DNA of 64,000 bases from Sphaerolaimus hirsutus (lineage: Eukaryota; Nematoda; Chromadorea; Monhysterida; Sphaerolaimidae): contig OZ038453.1 in NCBI GenBank assembly GCA_964036195.1, positions 5,409,469 through 5,473,468 on the forward strand. The letters are read 5' to 3'. Below the pieces are notes generated by a model that was given only the letters and a program-made list of their open reading frames with translations, was not told the origin of the DNA and did not search any database. Of this stretch, positions 45,871 to 56,916 are shown piece by piece; position 1 is the stretch's first letter, and the number at the start of each line of letters is the position of its first letter. The translations under genes and the position numbers were made by a program.

Positions 45871-48353
45871 ATGGTGCACGATGAATCTGTTTTGGGACAA
45901 ATGCAAATAATGAACGAAGCGCTAGAGCGGAATTTGGATGGAACTGCGCCACTAACACACAATCAGAAGAGACAAATATTAGCCGCTTTTTTGGCAGTCG
46001 GGAACATGTTGTTTTCGTATGCTGTGGACAACGACGACAAAGAACAAGAGCAGGAACAGCAGAATGCCGCGCAAGAACAGGGTGATCAGCGCAGGAAAAA
46101 GTACATGACACCGTATTTACTAGAAAGGGCATGCTCCAGGGGCAATTACTGGCGAGCTGTTATTGCCTGCAAGAACACCGATCCAGCATGGTTTTACAAA
46201 CTGTGCAGGGTTCGTTGTTTCACAATTTCTGTTATTTACGTAAAATATACAGTTGTATATAACATCACTTACTGTGTTGTGACATTTTCATGTTATTGTT
46301 TACAACAACATTGCAATCAAACAGTAAACTGATATGTATGAATGAACTCAGTTTACTGATAATGTTCACAATGATTACAAATTAATTACAGCTGTGGCCA
46401 ACTGAATTCGAACAGCTGCACGCAATGCTTACAGCTGTCGACCCTGATACTGGTGAACAGTACCTGAGAACACAAGATGAAAGAAGACACATCACTGTAG
46501 TGACAACAGAAATGTGACTGTTTTACTTTCTGTATACATGCGCAAACGGCCGGGAAGTTGAAGATTGTGCCGGCCAGTCACAGGTGATACCATTTTGCAT
46601 GCTTTTAGATTGCTTTATAGTTCATTGTATTTTGGAAAAACATTTACAGATTTCCGGCGCTACGATTAGAACGATTATTGACGAAGTGTCCACCGGAATA
46701 GTGAAAGTTTTGAAGGACCACTTGAAACCTATGGGGAGTGATTTAGGGCAAATGAAAGATTTCATGCAGCAATACTGGAAACTGTGGCAAATGCCAAACT
46801 GTGTGGGGAGTCTGGATGGGAAACACATCTGTATTTGCAAACCCGCTGGTAAGTACATATCATTTTACACATTTTACTTTTGCCCTCATGTGTGTTGTTT
46901 CCAGTAAACATAAAAAAGGGTGAGTTGTATGCAACGTCACGGTAAACTAAGCGTTGCATTTGCGACGCTTGCGACGCTGGCGACGCGTGCGTCGCCTTCA
47001 ATCAGAAATAGTCACCAGTTTACCAAGGTTGCAAATTTTTTTGTGAAAACGTCGCTTTTCGTCGCATTTTGTGTCGCAAACGTTGCAAAATCGTCGCTTT
47101 TGCTTGAGTTTGATGCCAACCCCCACCGATTTCAAAGTAACTTCATTTGGGTCATGGGAATGTTGTGAAAATGATTTTTGGATGTACTTGTAGAGGAAAA
47201 AATTGTGCTTCTTCTGACGTACCTGGCTTCTCATAAAAGTTATCTAAAAAAAAGTTTTTTTTTAAAAGCCAAATTGCGCGACGAAATGGCAACGGTCTGG
47301 CGACAGTCTGGCGACTGTAGAAAAATGACTAAATTCACAGTGATGGGAAACTGTGCAGTGAGGTGGAAATGTTTACAGTTACAAAAGTAAATGAAAAACG
47401 CCTTGCAGAGGGTGGAATGAGGTACTGGTGCTACAAGGGCTTCTCGTCGATTATACTGTTCATCAGCGCCAGCGCGGATTTGAAAATTCAGTACGTGGAC
47501 ATCGGTATGCTGGGTTCACAAGCAGATGGTGCTGTGCTGATCACATCTGATTTTGGGCAGGATTTGATGTGAGTTTACATCCTTTTTGACATGTTCCAAT
47601 GAGGTGCTATACATTTACACATGATAAAAGTGATACATTTACACAGACATGGCAGAATGCTTATGGCGCCACCGTGCTTGCTGCCCGGTGCAGATGCCAA
47701 CGAACCTGCAAATACCATTCCGAGTTATTTTGTGGGTGATCAAGCGTTCACATTGTGCAAGTGGTGTATGGTGCCATATGCGCTGCATGCAGATGACAGC
47801 CAGCGACACTTCAACTATTGGTGTGTTCGAATATTCTGAAAGAAGCATTGTTTGGTTAAACTGAAATCTAAATTTGACTGCAACTACTGCAGCTTATCCC
47901 GAGCTAGGCACACTGTCGAATGTGTCTTTGGTATTTTGGCTGGCAGATGGCGCATACTGCTGACCTGTATCACGATGGAACCGCCACGTGTACAAAGACT
48001 GGTTATGGCCTGTTGCCACCTGCACAATTGGCTGCGTGATATCTGCAGGGCAAGTGCTGCCAACCAATTTTATGAAAATGGCGATGAAAAACCACAAGAC
48101 GACCCAAACGACACTGTTGAGCGAAATGTAAGTTTACCTTGCATATTCACTGTTACAATTCAACATCACATAAATTCATTTCCATACACAGCTGCAGTGG
48201 CGACAAGTGTATGATAACATGGATACAATTGATGACGTGCCAATCCAAAGGGACGTTGATGAAAGAGATGCGTGCCCCATCAGGGATGCAATCAAGCAGT
48301 GGATGATGACGGCCTCCGGTCGTGTTGCGTGGGTGAATCCCACTGACTGCTGA
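45871..48353 (+). pseudogene. PIF/Harbinger transposase, 7 exons, one nonsense codon
   Basis: Exons 45871-46209, 46392-46583, 46650-46848, 47409-47568, 47647-47820, 47893-48127 and 48192-48353; all phases agree, 486 residues. The N-terminus (KKYMTPYLLERACSRGNYW, DPAWFYKLCR) matches the region before the DDE domain in Harbinger nucleases. Catalytic motifs: first D in CVGSLDGKH (about residue 233), second D in YFVGDQAF, E in SRARHTVECVFG, followed by RWRIL and the CCHLHNWL helix, typical of DDE_Tnp_4. TGA 46515-46517 breaks exon 2 where the family has continuous coding. The cleavage enzyme would act on the element ends. The intron at 46849-47408 is long and carries GCGACGC repeats. It shares its upstream region with gene A. 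Confidence 0.9.
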
Positions 48354-49200
48354 ATTTGCAACTACATTGAATATAAAAATCAAACTGAAAAATTTCCCTT
48401 GCAGTGGCAGTTAGCATTAAAGTGGCACTGGAATGGTAAACTGATGTAACAAATACAAAAAATTCATTTTCATGCTATCTGCTACAGCTACATTTTTCGA
48501 TTGCAACTGGTTATAATGGTTGTTCTGTAGTACACTGTCGTTGAATGGACAATTTTCATTCACTATTTGATTTTTGGCTGATTTTTTCTTTTTTAATTGT
48601 GATTAAATCATAATTCGCCAAGTCTTTTGTTTCACGCCGCGAAAAATTGTGTGATGTGTGCATCTCATGTTCCTCTTTCATGTGTGATTTTTTTTTCCGC
48701 ATTCAGGCTTTCCGTTCACGTGCTAGTGATTTATTTGCGTTTAATTGAAATAAAATCATCAAAAATCGAAAGTTTATATTTCATGTCCGCCGTGTACACC
48801 AATCGATAGCGCAATGAAAACTGATAATTTAGAACGTTTCAATAAACGAAAAAACGTAACAGGTGATTTTATAAAAATTTATATACACAAAAAACTGATA
48901 AATTCAATAAAAAATCCAATGTTGCACTTAAAAATATTTTAAAATTTTTGACAACATCTACACAACATACTGTACACGATGACACAAAAAAATTGAACAT
49001 GATGCGTGAACAATGCTCCGTTCTTCCACAATTAAAGAAATTAGAAATTAACGTTTACAGCGTAAATTCACATCACAGGCAAACTTGAAAAAAATAAAGA
49101 TGGCGGCCTAAACTCTGCCCACTTTTACTATGCGTAAATTTAGCCGGTAAACTAAAAAATTGAGTTTACCGCCAGTAAACTGAAAACGCCAGTAAACTAG
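48354..49200. other. Right shoulder of Harbinger-type element, non-coding
   Basis: No ORF with coding texture. ATTAAA near 48415 may be the transposase polyadenylation signal. The last 60 bases hold four GTAAAC/GTTTAC sites (49146-49198) ending at AGTAAACTAG. Confidence 0.5.
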
Positions 49201-49407
49201 TGTGCGTGGGGCCAATAAGCCATGATATATAAGTGTAGTTGATAAAATCTCTAAAATAGGTAGGTGAAAACAACTATAAACACGTGCAGCCAAAATTGAT
49301 GGAAAATAGGCAATAATTCACATTAACAATAATGATTTTAAAATCAGAAAAAATTATGTGGATAGGGAAGGTCCAGTGAAAAGTAGCAAACATTTATGCC
49401 TCGGGAG

Positions 49408-50429
49408 CAGGGTTGGTTTTATAAAAATTATTTGTATACAAATTGTATAAAAATTGTAAAAAAATGTATTTTATTTTAATTTTATTCTTGTTTCATTTTA
49501 TTTTATTCCAAAAAGTCATTAATAAAATAAAATGACACCATTTTACAAAAATTGTACAAAAATTGTACATTAATTTTACAAAAAACTCAGAATCTTGCAT
49601 GCAAAGCCAGCAAAATGTACTCATTAGACCTAAACATGAAAAACGTGTGACAAATTTTTCCATTACTTTGCAAAAGTTGCATGCAGTATATATTGTTAGC
49701 TAGCTGCAAGTGTAAAATAATAATTATTGATAACAATGGTTTGCATTTCCAGTAGAAGGACTACTGGAGTATGCTGGGTGAATTTGTCAATTGTCATGCA
49801 AAGTGTCAATTGTCCTGACAAAGGTCAAATGTGTGGATTGTCATGCAAAATGTCAAGTGACATGTCAAATGTCAAGTAAAGTGGCAATAGTCATGACAAA
49901 TGTCATGCAAAGTGTAAATTGTGTATCCAAATCTTATGGTTTTGTATCCAAAGCTTATGTTTTGTATTCAAATCTTTTTTTTGTATCCAATTGTTCACAT
50001 AAGATTTGAATTATCAAACAACAAGATTTGGATACAGAACATAATATTTGGACACAAAACATAAGATTTGGATACAGTTTGCTTGACAATTGACACTTTA
50101 CTCTACATTCATCATGACAATTGACACACTGCATGACATTTTACATGACATTTAACACTTTACAAAGATTGGGACTGCCAACAGTACCACAAATAAACAC
50201 ATAGAAGCTCAAGTAACAAGATAAATATTTTACAAAAAATAAGAATTTTTATAAAATTTTACAAAAATATGAATTTTTTTACAATTTTATAATAGTTTTA
50301 CAAAAATTCAAATTTTTATACAATTTTTATTTTTATTTTGAAATTTTCCATTTTATTTTATTTTATTCTTAAATTTTCAATTTTTTAGTTATTTTATTTT
50401 TATTTTTTTCTCAGATTTTGCCAAACCTG
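49408..50429. mobile_element. hAT-type MITE, CAGGGTTGG family, copy 2
   Basis: Starts CAGGGTTGGTTTTATAAAA and ends GATTTTGCCAAACCTG, with exact 8-bp TSD CTCGGGAG (49400-49407 and 50430-50437). It closely matches 5371-6399 in order and spacing, including the 'ccagtagaaggactactgg' palindrome in the core. It inserted in the right shoulder of the 19.6-kb element and is therefore younger than it. Confidence 0.9.
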
Positions 50430-50970
50430 CTCGGGAGACATAGATAGCTGGAGCATTTTTTTGCGGGGTAACCCCCGACCCCCTACTGGACCCATGTCCT
50501 ACATAAATACTCCCAAAGTGTGAAGCACAGTCAATGTAGGCTTCTATTATAACCTGATTTAAGCAATATTCCATGCCCAAATTCACTTGCAATCACAAAT
50601 GTTGGATCAACATATTGGTTGCTGATCAACATATACCTAGGTAATTTATGTAAATGGATTTTTTGGCAGAAATAAGTACTGCCACCTGTCTCGTATAGAT
50701 TGTCTGTCTAGTATAGATCACATTGTAAAATTGAGAATTCTCGGCGTGATTTGCTGTCTGGTGTGGCGCTTTTTTAAATGACAGCGCCAGGCGCCAAAGG
50801 CGCCAACAATGGGTAGCGTCAAGCGCCAATAGCACCACAGCATAATGGCGCCAAGCGCCAAAAGCGCCACAGCATAATGGCGCCAAGCGCCAAAAGCGCC
50901 ATGGCGCTTTTTGCTTTGGCGCTAGTGCCAGGCGCCAGCGCCATGGCGCTTTTCCATCACTACACCTGGC

Positions 50971-51590
50971 TGCACTTTCACATAGGTAATTCAGTTAAAT
51001 CCAGATGATCTAATTTCTGGCGATAATCCAAGCTGGGCGCTAAAAGCTCGCCATCAGCAAAAACTTTTTATAATAAACTTCCATCTGTGAACTTTGTTCC
51101 ATTTGGGTGTAAAATGAATGGTAAACAGTATGGTTCTGTAAACAGGTGAACATTTTTGTTTTTCATTCCAAGCTCAAATTGGGCCTGTTTGTGTAGTTAT
51201 TGCATAATGGTTGTGCGATCCGTACATGGAGGATTTATAGATAATTTTCTAGTTAAAAGAATAAGAGGTGTTGTTTTTCATGAAAAAAGTTGTTGCTCTT
51301 ATTTTTGGTTGAGACATAATTGTGTTCTGATGTTTCAGTTCAATCAATTCTGATTCACTATCAACAATATGAAATTGATTTGTCAAACTGAACCAACACA
51401 CCAAATAGAAGTGAAAATTGTTTGCAAAATTAGTGTTCTAGGAGGGAAAAATATTAATGAATAAAGAACATAAAAAAATGATTCTCCATTGAATGCCACT
51501 GAATACAGTAACAAACCCACCTTTCATGAAATACAATAAGATACCCCAAACTATTTTGATTATGATGATCCTGGGAGCACTCCCATTACA
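50971..51590. other. No gene recognised
   Basis: AT-rich sequence following the TSD of the 19.6-kb element. ORF 51156-51353 shows no motif or splice context worth a call. Confidence 0.4.
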
Positions 51591-51760
51591 CTGTAAAAAG
51601 CCCTGTAAAATGTAAAATGTCAAGCAAAGTGTCAGAAGTCATGGAAGATGCGCTGCAAAATGGCAAAAACGTTTGTCATTTTGCAGGACATTTTCCATGA
51701 CTTTTGACACTTTGCATGACATTTGACATTTGACAGGGCTTTTTACAGGGTCTGGGATTG
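51590..51760. repeat. Foldback repeat, CTGTAAAAAGCCCTGTAAA ends
   Basis: The left half ('actgtaaaaagccctgtaaa', then 'gtcaagcaaagtgtc') pairs with the right half ('cactttgcatgacatttg', 'agggctttttacagggt'). A close copy lies at about 53470-53640. Non-coding; TSD not resolved. The ORF at 51758-51991 begins inside its right end. Confidence 0.55.
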
Positions 51761-52119
51761 GTACCAGAGCAGCAATACCGTGGTGTTTGCATGAGTCAAT
51801 GCACTAACAATGGTTGGTTTGATGCTTTTATTGCAAACCATAGAGCTGTGCAATTTATGTCTGTACATACTGATTTAGTTGACAAAGACAATCAAAGTGT
51901 CATTGTGCTTGTGCACATTTACACTGAAAAACATGGCAAGTGTAATATTGAGTTGACACAACTGTGTAATGGATGTTGCAAACATCTCTGAAATGTTTTA
52001 TTTTTCATGTTTTTTTCCTGACGTGACAGCTCATTAAAAAATAGGTTTATTGGATGGGCAATAATCCTTTTCCATGGTTTTTACTAGACGTTACATTTGT
52101 ATACAATAACTGATAGTGC

Positions 52120-52222
52120 ATCTTTCTTTTTGAAAGAAATAGAATGGCACCTCTAATAGAACGGCAGGTAAAAAAGTTGGTGAAAAGAATAGAACGGCGC
52201 ATTTCTATCAGACGAAATACGG
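52120..52222. mobile_element. Half MITE ending in GACGAAATACGGTA, AGAACGGC motif
   Basis: Repeats 'aatagaacggc' or 'aatagaatggc' three times and ends 'cagacgaaatacggta'. The opposite end type (taccgtatttcttctaatag) is at 20855-20960. Both look like halves of a second TA-flanked family related to CCGTATT MITEs. Confidence 0.45.
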
Positions 52223-52362
52223 TACTCATCTATATGCTCCGCTTTGGCATTTATTTTGAGAAATTATGATATTCTCTCATCTTCTGTTCTGTAATATTTA
52301 GCTTGTAAAAGCTGCTCATAAAATAGTCAATCATCTAGTGGGCAATGAAAAAAGGTTCTGAA

Positions 52363-53220
52363 CAGGGTTGGCAAAATCTCAGGAAAAAAATAAAAATAAA
52401 ATAAAAATAAAATGGAATATTCCAGAATAAAATAAAATAAATTAAAATGGAAAATTTCAGAATAAAAATAAAAATTGTATAAAAATTCGAATTTTTGTAA
52501 AATTTTTGTAAAATTGTATAAAAATTTGTATTTTTGTAAAATTGTATCAAAATTCATCTTTTTTGTGAAATTTTATCTCATTGCTTGAGTTTGTGCCTGT
52601 TTATTCACGGATCTGGGGGCAGTCCCAAGCATTGTAAAGTGTCAAATGTCATGTAAAATGTCATGCAAAGTGTCAATTGTCATGACAAATGTGAAGTAAA
52701 GTGTAAATTGTCATGACATGTAAGAATTAAAGTATCAATTGTCAAGCAAATTGTGTCCAAATCTTATGTTTTATTTCTAAATCTTATGTTTTGTATCCAA
52801 ATTATGTTGTTGTTGAATCCAAATCTTATGTGAACATTTGGATACAAAAACATAAGATTTGGATACAAAACATACTATGGATACAAAAACACAAAATTTG
52901 GATACACAATTCACACTTTGCATGACATACATACTGCATGCAACTTTTGAAAAGTAAGGGAAAAATTTGTCACAGGTTTTTCATGTATAGGTCTAATTAT
53001 AACATTTTTCTGGCCTTGCATGCATGATTCTAATTTTTTGTAAAATTTGTGTACAATTTTTGTAAAATTTTTGTAAAATGTGTCATTTTATTTTATTAAT
53101 GACTTTTGGGAATAAAATAAAATAAAATAAAATGAAACAAGAATAAAATTAAAATAAAATAAATTTTTTATACAATTTTTATACAATTTACTAAAATGAA
53201 TTTTTATAAAACCAACCCTG
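52363..53220. mobile_element. hAT-type MITE, CAGGGTTGG family, copy 3 (reverse)
   Basis: Starts CAGGGTTGGCAAAATCTCAG and ends TATAAAACCAACCCTG, that is, inverted relative to copies 1 and 2. Exact 8-bp TSD GTTCTGAA (52355-52362 and 53221-53228). The core has the same TGTCAAATGTCATG and TTGGATACAAAACATA motifs. Non-coding. Confidence 0.9.
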
Positions 53221-53469
53221 GTTCTGAACAATAATTTTCTGGGCTTTTTCACCCTGACTGATTTTTCGCGAGGAAACATTTGCCGGCTAGAGAAATGTCT
53301 CGAAAAATTTTGACATTAATAAATAGTTGAATTCTGTAATCAATGAATGGTATGAAAATCCCCGCAGATAAGGGGGCAGGAACTGTTGAGTCATAAAACG
53401 AATAGTTGCAAAACATATCATACCTTCGGAAACATTAACACAAGACCTGCATATCCATGGGGCACTCCC

Positions 53470-53640
53470 AGAACCTGTCAAACGCCCTGTAAAATGTCTA
53501 ATGTCATGCAAAGTGTCAAAAGTCATGGAAAATGCCCTGCAAAATGGCAACCGAGTTTGGCATTTTCCAAAACTTTTAACACTTTGCATGATATTTGACA
53601 TTTTGCAGGGATTTTTACAGGGTCTGGGATTGGCACCATA
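53470..53640. repeat. Foldback repeat, second copy of the 51590 family
   Basis: Near-repeat of 51590-51760: left 'cctgtcaaacgccctgtaaa', right 'cagggatttttacagggtc'. Both halves pair through 'gtcatgcaaagtgtcaaaag' and its complement. Non-coding. Confidence 0.5.
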
Positions 53641-53920
53641 TGGGGCCAATAACTGAAATATTTACTTGAATTATTGAAATTGAAATGGAAAAATTGAAAA
53701 GTGAATAAACATTCATTGTTGGTTGGAAACTGTTATGATGCCCCACCGGCTACACACTGGATGAAATCTACCATATCCCATCTGAATAAAAGTTTACGGT
53801 TTTTTTCTAGGTGACTTAATGGCGTCTGTAGTTTCTGGGGTCTAACAACAATGGTTAGAGTTGTTATCAGATGACAGTTTCATATCAGTTACCATATTAT
53901 TTCTTCATATCAGTTACCAT

Positions 53921-54191
53921 ATTAAAATCTGAGTGAAGGCACTTCACGCTTCGTAATATGGCGCTCCCACGCAAATGTATACGCGTGGGAAGCGGGTGGA
54001 AGCGCCAGCGCCGTGAAGTGTCTTCCACATGTTTGGATGCGCGTGAAGCGCGTGGTGAAGTTAGGTGAAGCGTGTGGAAGACACTTCACCCAGAATCTCG
54101 TGATGTCGGCGTGTGGAAGCGTGTGGAAGCGCGCCGCTTCACGCGCATCCAGCCCGCTACCACACGCATCACGGATCCATTTTTTGCTGTG
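53921..54191. mobile_element. CACTA-like MITE, copy 3, left end missing
   Basis: From 'aaaatctgagtgaaggcac' to 'ggatccattttttgctgtg' this is nearly identical to 2534-2823, including the GTGGAAGCGCGCCGCTTC block. The left terminal CACAGC block is absent. High similarity between the two copies implies recent mobility of this family. Confidence 0.6.
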
Positions 54192-54284
54192 GGTGATACA
54201 TATGTACACCTAAAAATTTACCTTCACTAGTTACATCATTTGAACTGTAACTTATGATAGTGTAAATTGAGTTTTACAACTTAG

Positions 54285-54420
54285 GGACTATCAGAATTGT
54301 CAATATGTTGGCCCCGCAGTTTATAATGACAAATGGACAAAGACATATGACAAAGTTTTTGATTGCTGTTCAAATGTTTGCAAAGGTAGAAACGACTGTA
54401 TTGGTTTTGGGATACTAGCT
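54285..54420 (+). CDS. Internal exon encoding a PAN/apple-like cysteine motif
   Basis: Acceptor TTTTACAACTTAG and donor GATACTAGCT|GTGAGT bound a fully open 136-base exon (one base, then 45 codons). It encodes NCQYVGPAVYNDKW, then FDCCSNVCKGRNDCIGFGI. The C-C-x3-C-x5-C-x-G-F spacing resembles the core of PAN/apple domains in secreted proteins. The exon needs one base to complete a codon begun upstream (phase 2), which fits 3101-3210. It ends in phase 0, matching the exon at 55993. It contains no Met, so simple ORF scans miss it. The exon call is fairly firm; the domain assignment is tentative. Confidence 0.55.
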
Positions 54421-55070
54421 GTGAGTTTTATAGACATTGTTTCAATTATAGACGATTATAGACATTTTAGACGTTTGCTTTGTGATGTGAATCACTTATG
54501 ATTTGGGCGAAAGACAACACACTAGCTCATTGAATGTAAGCAGTATATTCGGAAGACTTAATGCTATTAGCTAACTGTCAGTGAACTGTTACATTTCCCT
54601 GTATTTCCGTTGCTGAAAACAATAATGGCCCTACACACACTAGTTTTCACTCTGACATTGGTGAAAACTGAAATGGCCACATGGCCACATCAAGCCTACT
54701 CTTATTATATGCTATGTGTTTTAGTTTTTAAATTTTTAAATTTTAACTATCATTAATACTATTAAAATTAAAATTAATCTAAATCATTCAATCGTATTTA
54801 GGGCACAGTTGTTAAAATGTACGTACATTTACTCAAAAATAACGCGTACGCGAGTACGCGGTAAATACATTTAAAGTCGGCGGACATTTCATCCTACAAA
54901 ATTGGAGAGTTAGAATTCGCTCGTGAATAGAAAAGGAAAAAGAAAATGCTATTTACAGAGGCCCCGGTCAGACATGAATAAAATTAAAATTAAATAAAAT
55001 GTAAAATTAATTAAAATTAAATAAAATTAAATTTTAGTAATAATAATTTCGTTAAAACCAATCCTGGTCA

Positions 55071-55663
55071 GGCTATTTACGCAGGCCCTGGCTGGGGACC
55101 GGTCCCCGGCAAAAAAATAATTTTCTTGCAGTAAACAAATAATTTTGGTCCCCGACTGGGGACGTTCATCCCTGGCAGGGGAGAAAACATTTGTTCCGTC
55201 GGAGACAAACGTTCCCGGTCGGGGACCGAAATTCTTTGTTTACTGAAAAAAAAAAAATTTTCTCACTGGGGACGTTTGACCCCATTGGTCAAGGCCATTT
55301 CGACATTGCCAGGGACCGGTCCCCGCCAGGATTTCGATCACTATACAAAAATAGTGATTGACAAAAATTCAACAAAAATAAAAACTGGTAAGCGCGCTAA
55401 GCTGAAATTTGGCATGTGTACTCAACTCACTAAACGAAGGAGTACACACATGCCAAAATTCAGACAAATCCAACAAAATTATACACTCCCCAAAGAAAAT
55501 GCATCAGCAATTGTAACCATCTTGCAAAAATTTTGTGCATGCTAATTTGGTGATAATTCACCTAATTAACATGCAAACAACCCATACACACCAATTATAG
55601 ACTTTTGAAAATATTTATTTTTTGCCGGGGACTGGTCCCCAGCCGGGGCCTGTGTAAATAGTC
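55071..55663. mobile_element. Foldback element with GGGGACCGGTCCCC motifs and 9-bp TSD
   Basis: Ends GGCTATTTACGCAGGCCCTG and complement (CCGGGGCCTGTGTAAATAGTC), flanked by exact 9-bp TCCTGGTCA (55062-55070 and 55664-55672). GGGGACCGGTCCCC, GGTCCCCGAC and GGGGACGTT motifs repeat at both ends; the core has an inverted 'ggcatgtgtac' pair. A 9-bp TSD and a G-start terminus fit Mutator/MULE better than hAT. It lies in an AT-rich remnant whose edges (54950-55070 and 55673-55810) resemble the CAGGGTTGG family. The 89-codon ORF inside is unrecognised. Confidence 0.65.
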
Positions 55664-55992
55664 TCCTGGTCACAAACTAAAATAAATAAAAAATAAAATT
55701 TAAATAAATACAAATAAAATGGAAAATTGAAGAAAAAATAATAATAAAATGGAAAATTGAAGAAAAAAAAATACAATTTTTATTCAATTTTAGTAAAACG
55801 AATTTTACTAAAACGGACACTGACCATGTTAATAAATTTGCATCCAAAAAAAATTCAGTTTAAGCCGAAGTCACGGTGAAAACTAGTTTGTGTAGGCACA
55901 ATGCGACAGTCACACTAATATAGCATTTATGGTATAAAAGATCAAGTAAAAAAAATTCAATTTTGCAAAAATTACTATGAACGATTTTGCAG

Positions 55993-56134
55993 ATAGAACG
56001 GAATGACTATGTCAATACTGGCGCAAAGTTTGCAAACCTGTGGCAAAAGACTTTGAAATCTAATTATTATGTCAAAAATAAAAGGCAATGGGTGTTATCA
56101 GATTCTTTGCACGTTTCATGCCTTGGCCACTCAA
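55993..56134 (+). CDS. Candidate internal exon of the plus-strand secreted-protein gene
   Basis: Acceptor GATTTTGCAG, donor CTCAA|GTAACA; 47 codons plus one base. Starts in phase 0 (fits the PAN-like exon) and ends in phase 1 (fits 57951). It encodes IERNDYVNTGAKFANLW, then KRQWVLSDSLHVSC. No domain recognised. Phase consistency on both sides is the main support. Confidence 0.35.
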
Positions 56135-56233
56135 GTAACACAAATGCAAGCACGTTACAGTTTTTTGAACAAAAACACAGTTTTTATTCTTTTTTAAAGT
56201 ACCGAGTACATTTCTCCTCAAAATGCTTCTTTT

Positions 56234-56238
<5 letters not shown>

Positions 56239-56282
<44 letters not shown>
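56239..56282. repeat. (AT)n microsatellite
   Basis: About 22 AT dinucleotides in a row, in the intron after the candidate exon 55993-56134. Confidence 0.95.
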
Positions 56283-56285
<3 letters not shown>

Positions 56286-56614
56286 AAGGTAATTGATTTA
56301 AAATGCATTTTTCACTACATTTCATTAAAAAGTCTCATATCATTTTGAAGCCTACCAACATGACAACATTTTGCAAAATGTTCAGTTTATTTGCTCCATA
56401 AGTCTAAATAATATGACTTTGCAATGTATGAGCTGATAGTTTTTGTGCTATTGTGCAATGGAAAAAAATGTTGTCCTTTTAAATCGTCATTACTGCAAAA
56501 GTATATTTTTTCCTGAAAATTGCAATGTTTCAACATACTAACCATTATTCCACGTCATTTAGATGTGCCAAATGAATCCAAATTAGATAACAGTTAAAAT
56601 ACTCAATATCCTTT

Positions 56615-56916
56615 CACAGGGAATAGTACCTCACTGACAACTCGCTGCCAGCTAGGAGACAACAAGCTGACATGCAATTGTTTGTTGTCAGCGTGTGGCA
56701 GCGAGCTGGCAGCTAGGTGTAAAAGGCTGCAGTGTAGTTGGCAGCGAGCTGTCAGCTTGCTGAAAGCACCTATTTAATAAACACATTACAACATTTAAAA
56801 AACATGTCAGCAAGCTGGTAGCAAGGTGCAAAAACGTTGTCAGCGAGCTAGGCCTGATTTTTGCTGCTTGGCAAGCGAGCTGGCAGCGAATTGTCAGCAA
56901 GGTACTATTCGCTGTG
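56615..56916. mobile_element. CACTA-like MITE with AGCTGGCAGC subterminal repeats
   Basis: Ends CACAGGGAATAGTACCT and complement (AGGTACTATTCGCTGTG), flanked by TTT on both sides (56612-56614 and 56917-56919). The interior repeats GAGCTGGCAGC/GCTGCCAGC and GACAACAAGCTGAC-like motifs. CACAG ends with a 3-bp TSD parallel the 2451-2823 element but the subterminal motif is different. Confidence 0.55.

Larger units (their letters stand above)
32310..49200. mobile_element. Large PIF/Harbinger-anchored element with four genes
   Basis: Ends CTAGTTTACC (32310) and AGTAAACTAG (49200) match for 9 bp as an inverted repeat. The pentamer TGTGC lies just outside both (32306-32310 and 49201-49205, sharing the C with the left end). 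Between them are a Harbinger transposase (plus, 45871-48353), gene A (minus), gene B (plus) and gene C (minus). GTTTAC/GTAAAC motifs recur dozens of times across this interval and thin out beyond it. Typical Harbinger elements are a few kilobases, with two genes and a 3-bp TSD. The size, gene number and TSD length here are atypical, so the boundaries need checking. Confidence 0.5.
31329..50962. mobile_element. 19.6-kb segment with hAT-type ends and 8-bp TSD
   Basis: Left end TAGTGATGGAAAAAGCGCC (31329) and right end GGCGCTTTTCCATCACTA (50962) are the GGCGCC-family termini. They are flanked by the exact 8-bp repeat CACCTGGC (31321-31328 and 50963-50970). GGCGCC arrays occur at 31340-31460 and 50768-50955. 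Ends, arrays and TSD thus mark one element of 19,634 bp, against 897 bp for the relative at 57005-57901. It contains the Harbinger-type gene cluster (32310-49200) and a younger MITE (49408-50429). Either the hAT-type element carries the cluster as cargo or the cluster inserted into it. No hAT transposase was recognised. Confidence 0.75.
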
